From positions 310,001 to 374,000 of the forward strand of contig MEOE01000013.1 in NCBI GenBank assembly GCA_001768565.1: a stretch of DNA of 64,000 bases. The letters run 5' to 3'. Source of the DNA: Bacteroidetes bacterium GWF2_33_16 (GTDB lineage: Bacteria; Bacteroidota; Bacteroidia; Bacteroidales; UBA12077). A program made the translations under genes and the position numbers. Below the pieces are notes generated by a model. It was not told where the DNA came from and did not search any database. It saw only the letters and a program-made list of their open reading frames with translations. The number at the start of each line of letters is the position of its first letter. Positions within the stretch are counted from its first letter, which is position 1. This document shows positions 18,275 through 28,100 of this stretch, one piece after another.

Positions 18275-18931
18275 ATGAAATTTTTTATTGACACAGCAAA
18301 CCTTGATCAAATAAGGGAAGCACAAGATCTAGGTGTACTCGATGGAGTTACCACTAACCCTTCGTTAATGGCGAAAGAAGGAATTAAAGGACAAGAAAAC
18401 ATTTTAAATCACTATAAAAATATTTGCGAAATTGTTGATGGTGATGTAAGTGCAGAAGTTATATCGACTGACTATGCAGGGATGATAAAAGAAGGAGAAA
18501 TGCTTGCAGCATTGCATCCACAAATTGTAGTTAAAATTCCGATGATAAAAGAGGGTATTAAAGCTATAAAATATTTAACCAGCAAAGGAATTAGAACAAA
18601 CTGCACATTGGTTTTTTCTTTAGGACAAGCACTCCTTGCAGCTAAAGCCGGAGCAACATATGTTTCTCCGTTTATTGGTCGTTTAGATGACATTTCGACT
18701 GATGGTGTTGCATTGATTAGACAGATTGTTGAAATGTACAACTTCTATGGTTACGAAACAGAAGTACTTGCTGCATCAATTCGTCACACGATGCATATTA
18801 TTCAGTGTTTAGAAGCTGGTGCCGATGTAGCAACCTGTCCTCTTTCTGCAATCTTAGGATTATTAAATCATCCATTAACAGATAGTGGTTTAGAGAAATT
18901 TTTAGCTGATTATAAAAAAGTTAACGGCTAA
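18275..18931 (+). CDS. tal: transaldolase (small TalC/FSA-type)
   Basis: A 218-residue member of the short transaldolase / fructose-6-phosphate aldolase group. It starts MKFFIDTANLDQI and contains GVTTNPSLMAKEG (24-36), the Schiff-base lysine Lys87 in VVKIPM, the segment GIRTNCTLVFSLGQALLAAKAGA, and SPFIGRLDD. Transaldolase moves a dihydroxyacetone unit in the non-oxidative pentose phosphate pathway; proteins of this size in Bacteroidota usually act as transaldolase rather than FSA, but the two cannot be separated by eye. It stands alone with a terminator after it. Confidence 0.92.
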   Translation: MKFFIDTANLDQIREAQDLGVLDGVTTNPSLMAKEGIKGQENILNHYKNICEIVDGDVSAEVISTDYAGMIKEGEMLAALHPQIVVKIPMIKEGIKAIKYLTSKGIRTNCTLVFSLGQALLAAKAGATYVSPFIGRLDDISTDGVALIRQIVEMYNFYGYETEVLAASIRHTMHIIQCLEAGADVATCPLSAILGLLNHPLTDSGLEKFLADYKKVNG

Positions 18932-18950
18932 ATTTTTATTACCAAATTAT

Positions 18951-18979
18951 AAGGGTTATCATTTTGATAGCCCTTTTTT
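18951..18979 (+). terminator. intrinsic terminator of tal
   Basis: AAGGGTTATCA (18951-18961) pairs with TGATAGCCCTT (18965-18975) with one G-T wobble and a 3-nt loop, followed by TTTTT. It lies 20 nt past the tal stop. Confidence 0.85.
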
Positions 18980-19325
18980 GTTTTCAAGTCAAATTAAGTA
19001 GAAGTAATTTATTGGGTGATTAAAATTTTTGGATAATCCCAAATCCGTTAATAGAGTTTTATTTCAAATGGTAGACATTAAAAACAATGGATATATAAAA
19101 CTAATTTACAATACATTACACAAACAGATAGACTTATAAAATCTAACCATGGTACTTACTAAAATATACGGTTTTTTTGTCGTGATTACCCAGATGCAAT
19201 CCCGCATTCTATCACACTTGTCATTATTTCACTCTATTCCTAATGAAAAATAGGGGATAATTATATTTATTTCATTCGTTTATCTCTTTAGTTTATATAC
19301 ATTTGCGGTTTGTTTATTTTTATTT
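18980..19325 (+). other. intergenic region between tal and the yciO-like gene
   Basis: About 345 bp of AT-rich DNA. I find no open frame of note, no RNA gene and no repeat. The only functional signal is a promoter-like element near its right end (19275-19305). Confidence 0.5.
19275..19305 (+). promoter_or_regulatory. promoter of the yciO-like gene
   Basis: TTCG (19275-19278), a 19-nt spacer and TACATTTG (19298-19305) match the Bacteroidota promoter with one mismatch in the upstream box. The ATG begins 20 nt further on, so the leader would be very short. Confidence 0.55.
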
Positions 19326-19940
19326 ATGTTATTACAGATTCATCCAGATAATCCTAATGCACGCGAAATTTCAAAAGTGATTGAAGCTCTTGAAAAAGAT
19401 GGACTTATTATTTATCCAACCGATACGGTATATGGATTATGCTGGGATATTAACAGTCCTAAAGCATTTGATAAGATTGTACGATTAAAAGGTAAAAATG
19501 CGCTAAAAGAGAATTTCTCGCTTATTTGCGAAAATATAAGTCAGGTTTCTGAATTTACATCGCACATTAATAATGCTACTTTCAGGTTACTAAAAAGAAA
19601 CCTCCCCGGTCCATTTACTTTTATTCTTAATGCCGGTAATAATGTTCCGAAGTTTTACAAAACAAAGAAGAAAACCTTGGGTATTCGTATACCAGATAAT
19701 AATATTGCAATTGAGATTGTAAAACGGCTTGGCCATCCAATAATGACATCATCATTGCACGACGACGATGATATAATTGATTACATGACAGATCCTGAAT
19801 TGATACATGAAAGATACGAGAAACTAGTTGATTTTGTTATTGATGGAGGTTTTGGCCATAATGTTGCATCAACAGTTGTAGATTGTACAGAAGATGAATT
19901 CTCAATTATCAGGCAAGGTATTGGTGATCTTGAGGTTTAG
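19326..19940 (+). CDS. YrdC/Sua5-fold protein, YciO-like
   Basis: A 204-residue protein with the YrdC fold. It begins with the IHPDNPNAREI motif and has IIYPTDTVYGLCWD (28-41), LPGPFTFIL, GIRIPDN and the C-terminal IRQGIGDLEV. The IHPDNP start, the SSLHDDDD segment and the ending match E. coli YciO more closely than TsaC/Sua5, which makes threonylcarbamoyl-AMP for tRNA t6A. YciO's physiological role is not established, so I would not assign the t6A function to this gene without checking for another TsaC/Sua5. It is convergent with trkH, two bases apart. Confidence 0.82.
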   Translation: MLLQIHPDNPNAREISKVIEALEKDGLIIYPTDTVYGLCWDINSPKAFDKIVRLKGKNALKENFSLICENISQVSEFTSHINNATFRLLKRNLPGPFTFILNAGNNVPKFYKTKKKTLGIRIPDNNIAIEIVKRLGHPIMTSSLHDDDDIIDYMTDPELIHERYEKLVDFVIDGGFGHNVASTVVDCTEDEFSIIRQGIGDLEV

Positions 19941-19942
19941 CT

Positions 19943-21388
19943 CTATTTTTTCCAAAAGGCTGGTGACAGAATAATCAGTACAGTAAAGAATTCCAATCGA
20001 CCTAACATCATCAAAAAAGATAAAAACCATTTTCCAAAAGCAGGAAAATGAGCATAGTTCTCTACAGGTCCTACACGACCTAATCCAGGACCAATATTTC
20101 CTAACGACGAAGCAACAGCACCAAGAGAAGTTTCCAGATCATACCCCAATGATGCAATAACTATTGTACTAATAATGGTTATCAACATATAAATTACCAC
20201 AAAAGCCATCACATTGGATATAATTTCAGGAGAAACGGATTTATTATTTATTCGGACCGGAATAATTGCATTTGGATGAATTATTCTTTTTAACTCGAGC
20301 ATACTATTCTTTAACAATAAAACAATCCTTATAATTTTAATACTTCCCCCAGTTGAACCAGCAGATCCTCCAAAAAACATCAACACAAAAATTATTACCG
20401 GAATAAATGGCGCCCACTTAAGGTAATCGGCTGTAACAAAGCCAGTGGTTGTCATAATTGATACCACCTGAAATAAAGAATCCCTTATAGATAATTCTAT
20501 TCCCAATCCTTCAAAATGCCATAAAAAGAAAGCTATGAGCAAAGTAAAAAATACAATAAAACCAATGTAATATTGGAATTCTTCATTACGAAAAACTTTT
20601 CCGAATTTGAAATGCAATGCATAATACGAAAGAGTAAAATTCGTTCCGGCAATTATCATAAATGCCACTATTACATATTGTATAAAAGGAGAATTAAAAT
20701 AAGCAATACTATCTTGTTTGGTAGAATACCCACCAGTAGCCATTGTTGTAAATGAATGATTAATAGCATCGAACCAGTTCATCCCACCAATTTTAAGTAG
20801 AATTATTTCTGCTATTGTAAAAGAAATATAAATAATCCATAATCGTTTGGCTGTTTCCCTAATTCGAGGATGCAATTTATCTGGAGTAGGTCCTGGAACC
20901 TCAGCAAAGAAAAGCTGCATTCCACCAAATCCAAAAATTGGTAGAATAGCCAACGAAAGAACAATCATACCCATACCACCAATCCACTGGGTTAAACTAC
21001 GCCAGAAAAGAAGACCATGCGGCATTGCTTCAATATCATTTAAAATTGATGCGCCAGTTGTAGTAAAACCCGACATGGTTTCGAAAAATGCATCCGTATA
21101 TGAGGGTATTGCGCCACTAATTACAAAAGGTAAAGCACCAAATACAGAAAAAATAACCCAAACAAGACTTACGATAATATAACCTTCTCGTTTACCTATA
21201 TTTCTATTGGCACCGCGAGTTGCATACCACGAAATGCTTCCTGAAACAAAACATATTGCTGATGAAACTAGTAATGCAATTAGATCATACTCATTATAAA
21301 GGACAGCTACACCGGTAGAAATAAGTAAAAACAATCCTTCGATAAGAAGGAGCAGTCCCATAATGTTAACAATGATCTTTTTATTCAT
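19943..21388 (-). CDS. trkH: potassium uptake channel subunit TrkH
   Basis: Membrane subunit of the Trk/Ktr K+ uptake system, with multiple M1-P-M2-like repeats. Pore-type loops are visible as TMSGFTTTGASIL, TMATGGYSTKQDS, STTGFVTADY-like (MTTTGFVTADY) and SLGNIGPGLG. I place the start at the ATG at 21388 (MNKKIIVNIMGLLLL, 481 residues). A longer frame adds 32 residues but lies inside trkA. The trkA stop and this ATG are one base apart, so the two are translationally coupled, and the regulatory subunit is made from the same transcript. Confidence 0.93.
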   Translation of the reverse strand: MNKKIIVNIMGLLLLIEGLFLLISTGVAVLYNEYDLIALLVSSAICFVSGSISWYATRGANRNIGKREGYIIVSLVWVIFSVFGALPFVISGAIPSYTDAFFETMSGFTTTGASILNDIEAMPHGLLFWRSLTQWIGGMGMIVLSLAILPIFGFGGMQLFFAEVPGPTPDKLHPRIRETAKRLWIIYISFTIAEIILLKIGGMNWFDAINHSFTTMATGGYSTKQDSIAYFNSPFIQYVIVAFMIIAGTNFTLSYYALHFKFGKVFRNEEFQYYIGFIVFFTLLIAFFLWHFEGLGIELSIRDSLFQVVSIMTTTGFVTADYLKWAPFIPVIIFVLMFFGGSAGSTGGSIKIIRIVLLLKNSMLELKRIIHPNAIIPVRINNKSVSPEIISNVMAFVVIYMLITIISTIVIASLGYDLETSLGAVASSLGNIGPGLGRVGPVENYAHFPAFGKWFLSFLMMLGRLEFFTVLIILSPAFWKK

Positions 21389-21389
21389 T

Positions 21390-22727
21390 CTAATTAAAGA
21401 AATTATCAAGCTTTTTAATTGCTGATGGTAAAGCAAAAACCACCACGCGATCTTCAGCTTTAATATGTGTATCGCCTTTTGCAATATATCCCTTTTGATC
21501 CCGGATATATCCTCCTACCAAAGCATCTTTTGGAAAATCAATATTACGTAATTTGTCTTTTGTAATTCTAGAACCACCCTTGGCTACAAACTCCAAAACC
21601 TCTGTATCTGAACCTGTTAAACATTTCATAGATTCAATTTCGGAGCTCATAGTAAATTTAAAAATACGACTAGCAGTAATAAGTTTCTTATTTATTATTG
21701 TATCGATTCCCATGCTTTCTCCTAAATCAATATAATCGATGTTTTCGATTTCGGCAATGGTTTTTTTAACACCCATTTTTTTAGCGAGCAAACAAGAAAG
21801 AATATTAGTTTCTGAATGACCAGTAACAGCAATAAAAGTATCCATTTTCTGAAGTCCCTCTTCCATTAAAAGATCTATATTGCTTCCGTCTCCATTTATA
21901 ACCAATGTATCTTTCAAATAGTCGGCTAATTTGAGACTTTTCTCCCTGTCTTTTTCAATCAATTTAATATTAAAACGACCTTCGAGGGTTTTGGCTACAC
22001 GTTTACCAATTCTGCTACCTCCAAGAATCATAACATTTTTAACCTCCAGTTTTCTTTTACCGGAATATTTCATAACATCGTCAATACCTGATTGATTGGT
22101 AACAACATATACTAAATCGTTAACCATAAAGGAATCGTGCCCTCGAGGAATTATTGTTTGACCGTTTCTTGTAATTGCTACAGCTCTAAATTCGAAGTCT
22201 TTGTTCTCTTTTGTAATCTGCATTAAGGTATTATCAATAACCGGAGCACCCTCATCGAGTTTTAACACGAACAACGATAATTTCTGTCCAGAGAAATCAA
22301 CAAATTCAGAAATTTCGTGACCAAGCAAGCTAACAATTTCTCGTGCAGCTATTCGTTCGGGATAAATAAGGTAATCGATACCCAAGCCAGTAAAATGAGT
22401 AATATTTTCAGGTTCGATATACTCGTAATTATCAACTCGTGCAATAGTCTTTTTTGCACCCAGTTTTTTAGCTATCATCGATGCAAGAATATTGGTTTCC
22501 TCGGAATGAGTAACCGCAATAAAAAGATCTGCTTTTTTAACCTGAGCTTCTTTTAAAAATTCGAATGAGGTTGCCGAACCAACCATTGTCATAAGATCGA
22601 GATTGGCATTGATGTTTTTCAGACTTTCTTCGTCTGTATCAACAACCATAATATCGTGAAATTCACTGGTTAACATTTTAGCTAAGTGTGAACCTACTTC
22701 GCCTGCACCTGCAACAATAATTTTCAT
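21390..22727 (-). CDS. trkA: Trk system potassium transport protein TrkA
   Basis: Peripheral NAD-binding regulator of TrkH, 445 residues with two RCK modules. The first Rossmann motif is VAGAGEVGSHLA (4-15) and the second ILGGSRIGKRVA (near 233-244); each is followed by a TrkA-C domain (for example FVLKLDEGAPVIDNTL and KDALVGGYIRDQKG). The DTDEESL and EKDREKSL acidic ends that hold the ribose are present in both halves. It lies directly upstream of trkH, one base apart. A TAnnTTTG-like element (TAACTTTG, minus strand) lies about 50 nt upstream. Confidence 0.95.
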   Translation of the reverse strand: MKIIVAGAGEVGSHLAKMLTSEFHDIMVVDTDEESLKNINANLDLMTMVGSATSFEFLKEAQVKKADLFIAVTHSEETNILASMIAKKLGAKKTIARVDNYEYIEPENITHFTGLGIDYLIYPERIAAREIVSLLGHEISEFVDFSGQKLSLFVLKLDEGAPVIDNTLMQITKENKDFEFRAVAITRNGQTIIPRGHDSFMVNDLVYVVTNQSGIDDVMKYSGKRKLEVKNVMILGGSRIGKRVAKTLEGRFNIKLIEKDREKSLKLADYLKDTLVINGDGSNIDLLMEEGLQKMDTFIAVTGHSETNILSCLLAKKMGVKKTIAEIENIDYIDLGESMGIDTIINKKLITASRIFKFTMSSEIESMKCLTGSDTEVLEFVAKGGSRITKDKLRNIDFPKDALVGGYIRDQKGYIAKGDTHIKAEDRVVVFALPSAIKKLDNFFN

Positions 22728-22891
22728 TTTAATTCTTTTTTTAATTTATCTCCTCGAAAAAATATTGCGAAAAGACTTACAAAGTTACATAAAAGACTTA
22801 TTTAAATATATAAAAAATAAAAATCTATTTTTAGGTATGGTTTGCAATATAATTAATAAATGAGATTGATGCAATTTGAAATAATTAAGGT

Positions 22892-24997
22892 TTATACTGA
22901 ACTCTTGTAAATATGTGGTTGCTTTACTATAAATGCACCATTATCGGTTACTGAAAAATATTCAACACCAATCATTTCGCATTCTTTTTTCCATTTATTA
23001 ATTCGATAAAGCTGATTTGAAGAATCTATAATCAGTTTTTTAAAATTAAAATACTTTTGAAGATCGCTAATTGAGATATTGCTATTTTTAGAAAGCACCA
23101 AATAATCAATATTTATTGGAGTTTTAGTATTGTACAGTTTTATCTTGTCTGATAAAAGTTGAACTATAGTTAAATTGTTATAGTGATAAACATTCCATAA
23201 TTTACTCTGAGAGTGCTTGCTGGAATGAACAATTTCGGGATTTTCAATACCTTGTTTATCCCAAAATGGCTGAAAATTAAATTTGATTATATCATCAATC
23301 TCTTCCTTTTCGCTATTGACAATTATTTTATTAGTGTTTCCCGAATAAAACTCTATAGCCGACGTCTTTGCAATATTGTAAACAATTATACCCGATTCAT
23401 TATTAGCAGAATGTATTCGAACTGTATTATATAAAATGGTAATGATAAAAATGAGGAAAGCATATTTTAAAAAACTTAATCGTTTAGAGATTATAAATAG
23501 TGCCAAAACGATTATAATAGCAAAAAATAAGAATGTTTCTGTTTGATCAATATTAATTGCAGTAATGGTTGAAAAAGGCAAGTTCTCCACTACTTTTATT
23601 GATCCATTTAATACTTTAAGCTGCACTTCGAGGAGATAAGCAATAAAACCAGCAACAGTGCCCGAAAAAGAAAAAATAAGCAAAGCTACTGCAGAGCAAA
23701 TAACAATGAGCGATAGTGGAATAACAAAAATATTTGTAATGATGAAGTAAACCGGGAATTGATGAAAATAAAACAATGTTAAAGGAAAAGTACCAATTTG
23801 AGCTGCCACCGACACAGAAACAAGCTGCCATATTTTATCGGGCAAATAGCTATTGAGTTTAAACAAAGAATAAATACGAGGCTGAAAAAATACAATACTA
23901 AGCACTGCTAAATACGAGAGTTGAAATCCAACATCCATAATACTCAAGGGATTAATCAGAAGAAGGATAAATGCTGATGCAGCAATTGTATTATATGTAT
24001 TCTTCTGCCGTGCAAAAATATCACCCACACAGATTAAAGAAAACATAAACGTTGAGCGCAATACAGAATTAGATAATCCGGTAAGTAATGCATACGAAAA
24101 CAAAGCTCCTATTACCAAGAAGAACCGAAGTAGTCGCCCATATTTTTTGCGTTCGAGAAAGAACAACAAATTACTAATAATGAAAAATATTATTCCAACG
24201 TGTAGTCCTGAAACAGCCAAAACATGCATTGCTCCTGAGGCCGAAAAACTTTGTTTTACTTCTGGGCTTAAATCTGCTTTATAGCCAAGAGTTAAGGCAG
24301 AGATCACAGCCAATTGATCTCCTGATATTTTATATTTCTGATATTGGTTAAGCAATAATTGGCGAACATTATTAGCCATTAAAAGTAACTTATTACCTCT
24401 ATCGCGATCTACAACTGAGAATTGATCGGTATTTAAATAAGTTTGGTAATAAATCTCTTTAAATGACAAATAATTTTTATAGTTAAATACATTTGGATTA
24501 CCACTATGTCTGATTTCACTAACCTGGCTTCTTGCCATTATCAGGTCGCCCATTTTAAGACTTGTCGAAGACGAATCTTTTTGAAAATAAACAAGTACTT
24601 TAGGATTATTTGAAAATTCTAATTGTAAATCTTTAATTCTAATAATTTCAATAATCGCCTTTATAGTTTTTTCTTTGATCTCAGGATTTTCGATAACGAT
24701 TGCCGTGTATGAATATTTACCATCTGGCAAATTAGTTTTATTATCGGATTTGTACTGCACCAATGCAGCTCCAGTTATCAAAAAGGAAAGAAAAACCAAC
24801 ACACCAAAAACCTTATTTACTCGAATTTTAAAGCTTTGCTTTGTTACTTCCATTCCTACTATCAATAACAATAAAGCAATAGATAATTCAACAAAAGGAA
24901 CCGAAAAACCAGGAAAAAATATTTTTAATAAAATACCTGCAATTAAAGGAAATACAAACCGGACAAACGGAGTCTGGTGCAGGAATTTTTCGAACAT
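22892..24997 (-). CDS. comEC: ComEC/Rec2-family DNA-uptake channel protein
   Basis: A 701-residue polytopic membrane protein. N-terminal membrane helices (about 12-80) are followed by a DUF4131-type OB-like soluble domain (about 100-200). The Competence domain begins with the strongly conserved SASGAMHVLAVSGLHVGII (near 251-269) and continues with GLSNSVLRSTFMFS and DVGFQLSYLAVLSI. The C-terminal part after residue 540 corresponds in position to the metallo-beta-lactamase-like domain but shows no HxHxDH zinc motif. It probably carries single-stranded DNA across the inner membrane. It is monocistronic and not linked to the ComEA-like gene. Confidence 0.88.
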   Translation of the reverse strand: MFEKFLHQTPFVRFVFPLIAGILLKIFFPGFSVPFVELSIALLLLIVGMEVTKQSFKIRVNKVFGVLVFLSFLITGAALVQYKSDNKTNLPDGKYSYTAIVIENPEIKEKTIKAIIEIIRIKDLQLEFSNNPKVLVYFQKDSSSTSLKMGDLIMARSQVSEIRHSGNPNVFNYKNYLSFKEIYYQTYLNTDQFSVVDRDRGNKLLLMANNVRQLLLNQYQKYKISGDQLAVISALTLGYKADLSPEVKQSFSASGAMHVLAVSGLHVGIIFFIISNLLFFLERKKYGRLLRFFLVIGALFSYALLTGLSNSVLRSTFMFSLICVGDIFARQKNTYNTIAASAFILLLINPLSIMDVGFQLSYLAVLSIVFFQPRIYSLFKLNSYLPDKIWQLVSVSVAAQIGTFPLTLFYFHQFPVYFIITNIFVIPLSLIVICSAVALLIFSFSGTVAGFIAYLLEVQLKVLNGSIKVVENLPFSTITAINIDQTETFLFFAIIIVLALFIISKRLSFLKYAFLIFIITILYNTVRIHSANNESGIIVYNIAKTSAIEFYSGNTNKIIVNSEKEEIDDIIKFNFQPFWDKQGIENPEIVHSSKHSQSKLWNVYHYNNLTIVQLLSDKIKLYNTKTPINIDYLVLSKNSNISISDLQKYFNFKKLIIDSSNQLYRINKWKKECEMIGVEYFSVTDNGAFIVKQPHIYKSSV

Positions 24998-25068
24998 ATT
25001 TATTTATTTGGGCTTAAAAGTAAAAAAATAATTGGTGATTTAAAAAAATAATATTCAACCGATTTTTT

Positions 25069-25116
25069 AACCCAAAGGGACGTTGAGAAAAAACGCGAAG
25101 GTTCGCAGAGATTATT
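25069..25116. repeat. degenerate CACAAAG-type intergenic element
   Basis: The segment contains CCCAAAGGGACG, CGCGAAGG and TTCGCAGAG in series and resembles the element at 32138-32175, which has three exact CACAAAG units. It lies between comEC and the T9SS cargo gene. Its function is unknown. Confidence 0.45.
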
Positions 25117-25124
25117 ACTTAAAA

Positions 25125-25152
25125 AAAAGCTGCCTTGGAGAAGGCAGCTTTT
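25125..25152 (-). terminator. intrinsic terminator of the T9SS cargo gene
   Basis: A perfect 12-bp stem (AAAAGCTGCCTT/AAGGCAGCTTTT, loop GGAG), followed on the minus strand by a T run. It lies 20 nt past the stop codon. Confidence 0.88.
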
Positions 25153-25172
25153 AAAACTAATTATTAAGAGAG

Positions 25173-28100
25173 TTATTGTATCATTAGCTTATGAACCTTA
25201 GTTGATGTACCATCATTAATTCTGATGTAATACAATCCTTTAGCTGAATCGCTAATATCAATCTGATCTTTGTATGTACCATCCTGATTTATTTGTTTTT
25301 GATAAACAACCTGACCAAGAACATTTACAATCTCGATATCGAACTTACCCGCTTTTTGAGCACTTAGTTCAATATTAAATTGACCATTATTTGGATTAGG
25401 ATAGATATTCATCTTAACAAATGAAGTAGGATCGTTTATTCCTGTTGCAATAACATTGTACGAACCAGTACTTTCAGATGACATTTCGCCATCAGATGCT
25501 GTAATCTTATAGTAAATAGTACCTACAGCAGCTGCAGGAATAGTTCCTGTAAACTCATTTGTGAATCCAACCTGTGCAAAAGTTACTGAGTTTGTTTCAG
25601 AGCCTGCGGCAGTTCCCCATAACAAAGCAACAGTTAAATCAACTGCAGCAACTGAATTATCAGTAATGGTTGCAGAAACAACAACAGCTTGATTTGTTGT
25701 TGGATTTGTTGGGTTCAATGTAACTGCTGTAATTTCAGGAGCAGTATTAACTAGAGGTGTTGGCAAACCAATATTACCTACATACATGTCGGCTTCAACA
25801 ATCCACTCAGAATTTGAAGCATCGGTTCCTGCAGAAGCAGTCCAGTTTATATTACCAGTTGAAATACCATATTTACGTAGTAAAGTATGACTTTCTGAAG
25901 CACCAGCTGTACCAGCAACTGTCCAAGGACCAGCCCCATTCGCAACAAGCTCTATTCCAACTACATCTATTAATACACCATTCTTGAATAAACCAATAGC
26001 ATCATTGCCATTATGGAAAGGAACGTTAGTACCATTTGATCCATTTGGTGCATTATTATAAGCTAAAGCAGTATCAGAAGCGGCTTTTATTTCTGCTAAA
26101 GCATTTACATCTGAAGCAGTTATAACATAGACCTCACCAGCGGCTAATGTTCCAGTTAATTGAAAAACATATCTTGAATCGGCAATAGCTCCTCTTATAC
26201 CCCAACCTTCGCCATTATATGATTGTTTTACAATATATTGACTTAAATCAACTGAAGTTGTATTTGGATTAAATAATTCAATTGCTTTATTTGTTCCTGT
26301 TCCACCTTCAATATATTCAGAAATAATAAGATTGCCGGTTTCGGCAGCTACAGAGAATACAACATAATATGTTTCGGTTGAAGTACCATCTTGTGCAGTA
26401 ACCAAAACGCTTGCAGTACGCTCCGCTAATGTACCTGTCACATTTGTTGCCTGTGTTGGAACAGCAGTAGCATCTGCATGATTAGCAACACCAGCAACAT
26501 TTGGAACATCTACAGTTCCAAATGGAAGTGTAACATTATATGTAAAAGTACCTGAAGCAAAGCCTGTAACTGTTATTCCATTAACTGTTAAGTCGCTTAA
26601 TGTTGCATCGGTACTACCTGGGATAATATTAAATAATACCGTATAATTCTTCAATGTTGCACCATCCTGTGCTGTAACATCTATTGTTGTTGTCCTGTTT
26701 GCTTCGGTTGCACTTGTTACATCTGTTGCAGGAGTGATTACCGGAACAGCATGTGCTTCGGTTGTAATAACCGTAACTGCAGGTGTTGCAGTAGTACCAA
26801 ATGGCAATTCGTAAGTATATGCCAAGGTAGCACTTGCAAATCCAGGAATTGTAGTACCATCAACTTTTAAATCACTTAAGGAAGCATCTGCACTTGGAGC
26901 TTCGTTGGTAATAGTAACTGTCCAATCTTGTACAGTTGTGCCATCTTCGGCAGTTATTGTATAAACAACCGCATTTGTAAAGTCATTTGGCGTTGTACCA
27001 CTTACCTGAGCAGTTGCACCAACTTTAACTGTTGCACCAGTTGAATGGATAAATGTTGCTACTAAAGCTGTACGATCTGTACCATAAGGCAATACGGCTG
27101 TAACAGTATGATTTGTACTATTTACGTTTGCATTTACACCTAATACACTGAATGTTAAGAAATCGTTTGCAGTACTCAATGTAGCAGCATTGGTTACAGT
27201 AACTACCCAGTCTTTTGTAGATGCATCCTGCGCAGTAACAACATAAGTAACAGGACTTGTAAAATCATTTGGAGTTGTACCTGAAACTTGTGGAGTTGCA
27301 GCAATAGCAATAGAAGCTTCATCTGAAATAGTAAATGTGGCAATTAAGTTACTTCTATCGGTTAAATTAGTAACTTCAACTTCAATTGTTCCATCGCCAA
27401 TAGTTGCAGGACCAGTTTGTTCAGCAAAGCTATATGTTAAAATTGATTTGCCCGTAAGTGCCGGAGTAACATTAAATAATACAGTATAGTCCTGTGTCGT
27501 AACCCCATCCTCAGCAGTAACAGTAACTGTAGTTGTTCTGTCTACAGCATTTGCACTTGTAATATCTGTCGCATCAATAATAACAGAACTTGCATTTGCG
27601 TCTGTTTCAGCAACAGTAACTACTGGAGTAACTGAAGTACCAAAAGGCAAATCTAAAATATAGTCATATGTATTAGAAACAAAACCTGAAACTGTAGTTC
27701 CATCAATTTTTAAATCGCTAAGAGTTGCATCATCTGATGGTGCTATAAATGCTAATGTGTATATTCTACTTGTTAAACCATCTGCTGCTACAACAATAAC
27801 TTTCTTAGTATCATCTATTACAGTTGCAGGAGTTGTACCGTCTGCATTATAAATATTATAGGTTGCAGAATCGCAAGCAGTAATATTTGCTTTAACAGTT
27901 GCTACAGATATGGTATAAGGTATATTTGAAATAATGTTAGTAGTATTATTTACAGTATAAACACTAGAAGTAACTGTATCGCTTGCAGAAACTATGTCAG
28001 TTGCTGATCGAGGTAATATTTTAAAATCATTAAAAGAATAATGTCCAATGCCTGTTATTGTTATTTGATTGCCTATTGATGTAGTATATGCAAACATATC

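Noticed and set aside
21389..21484. Longer trkH start adding 32 residues
   Set aside because: The extension lies inside trkA, is not family-like, and the ATG at 21388 lies one base after the trkA stop, as expected for coupled genes.
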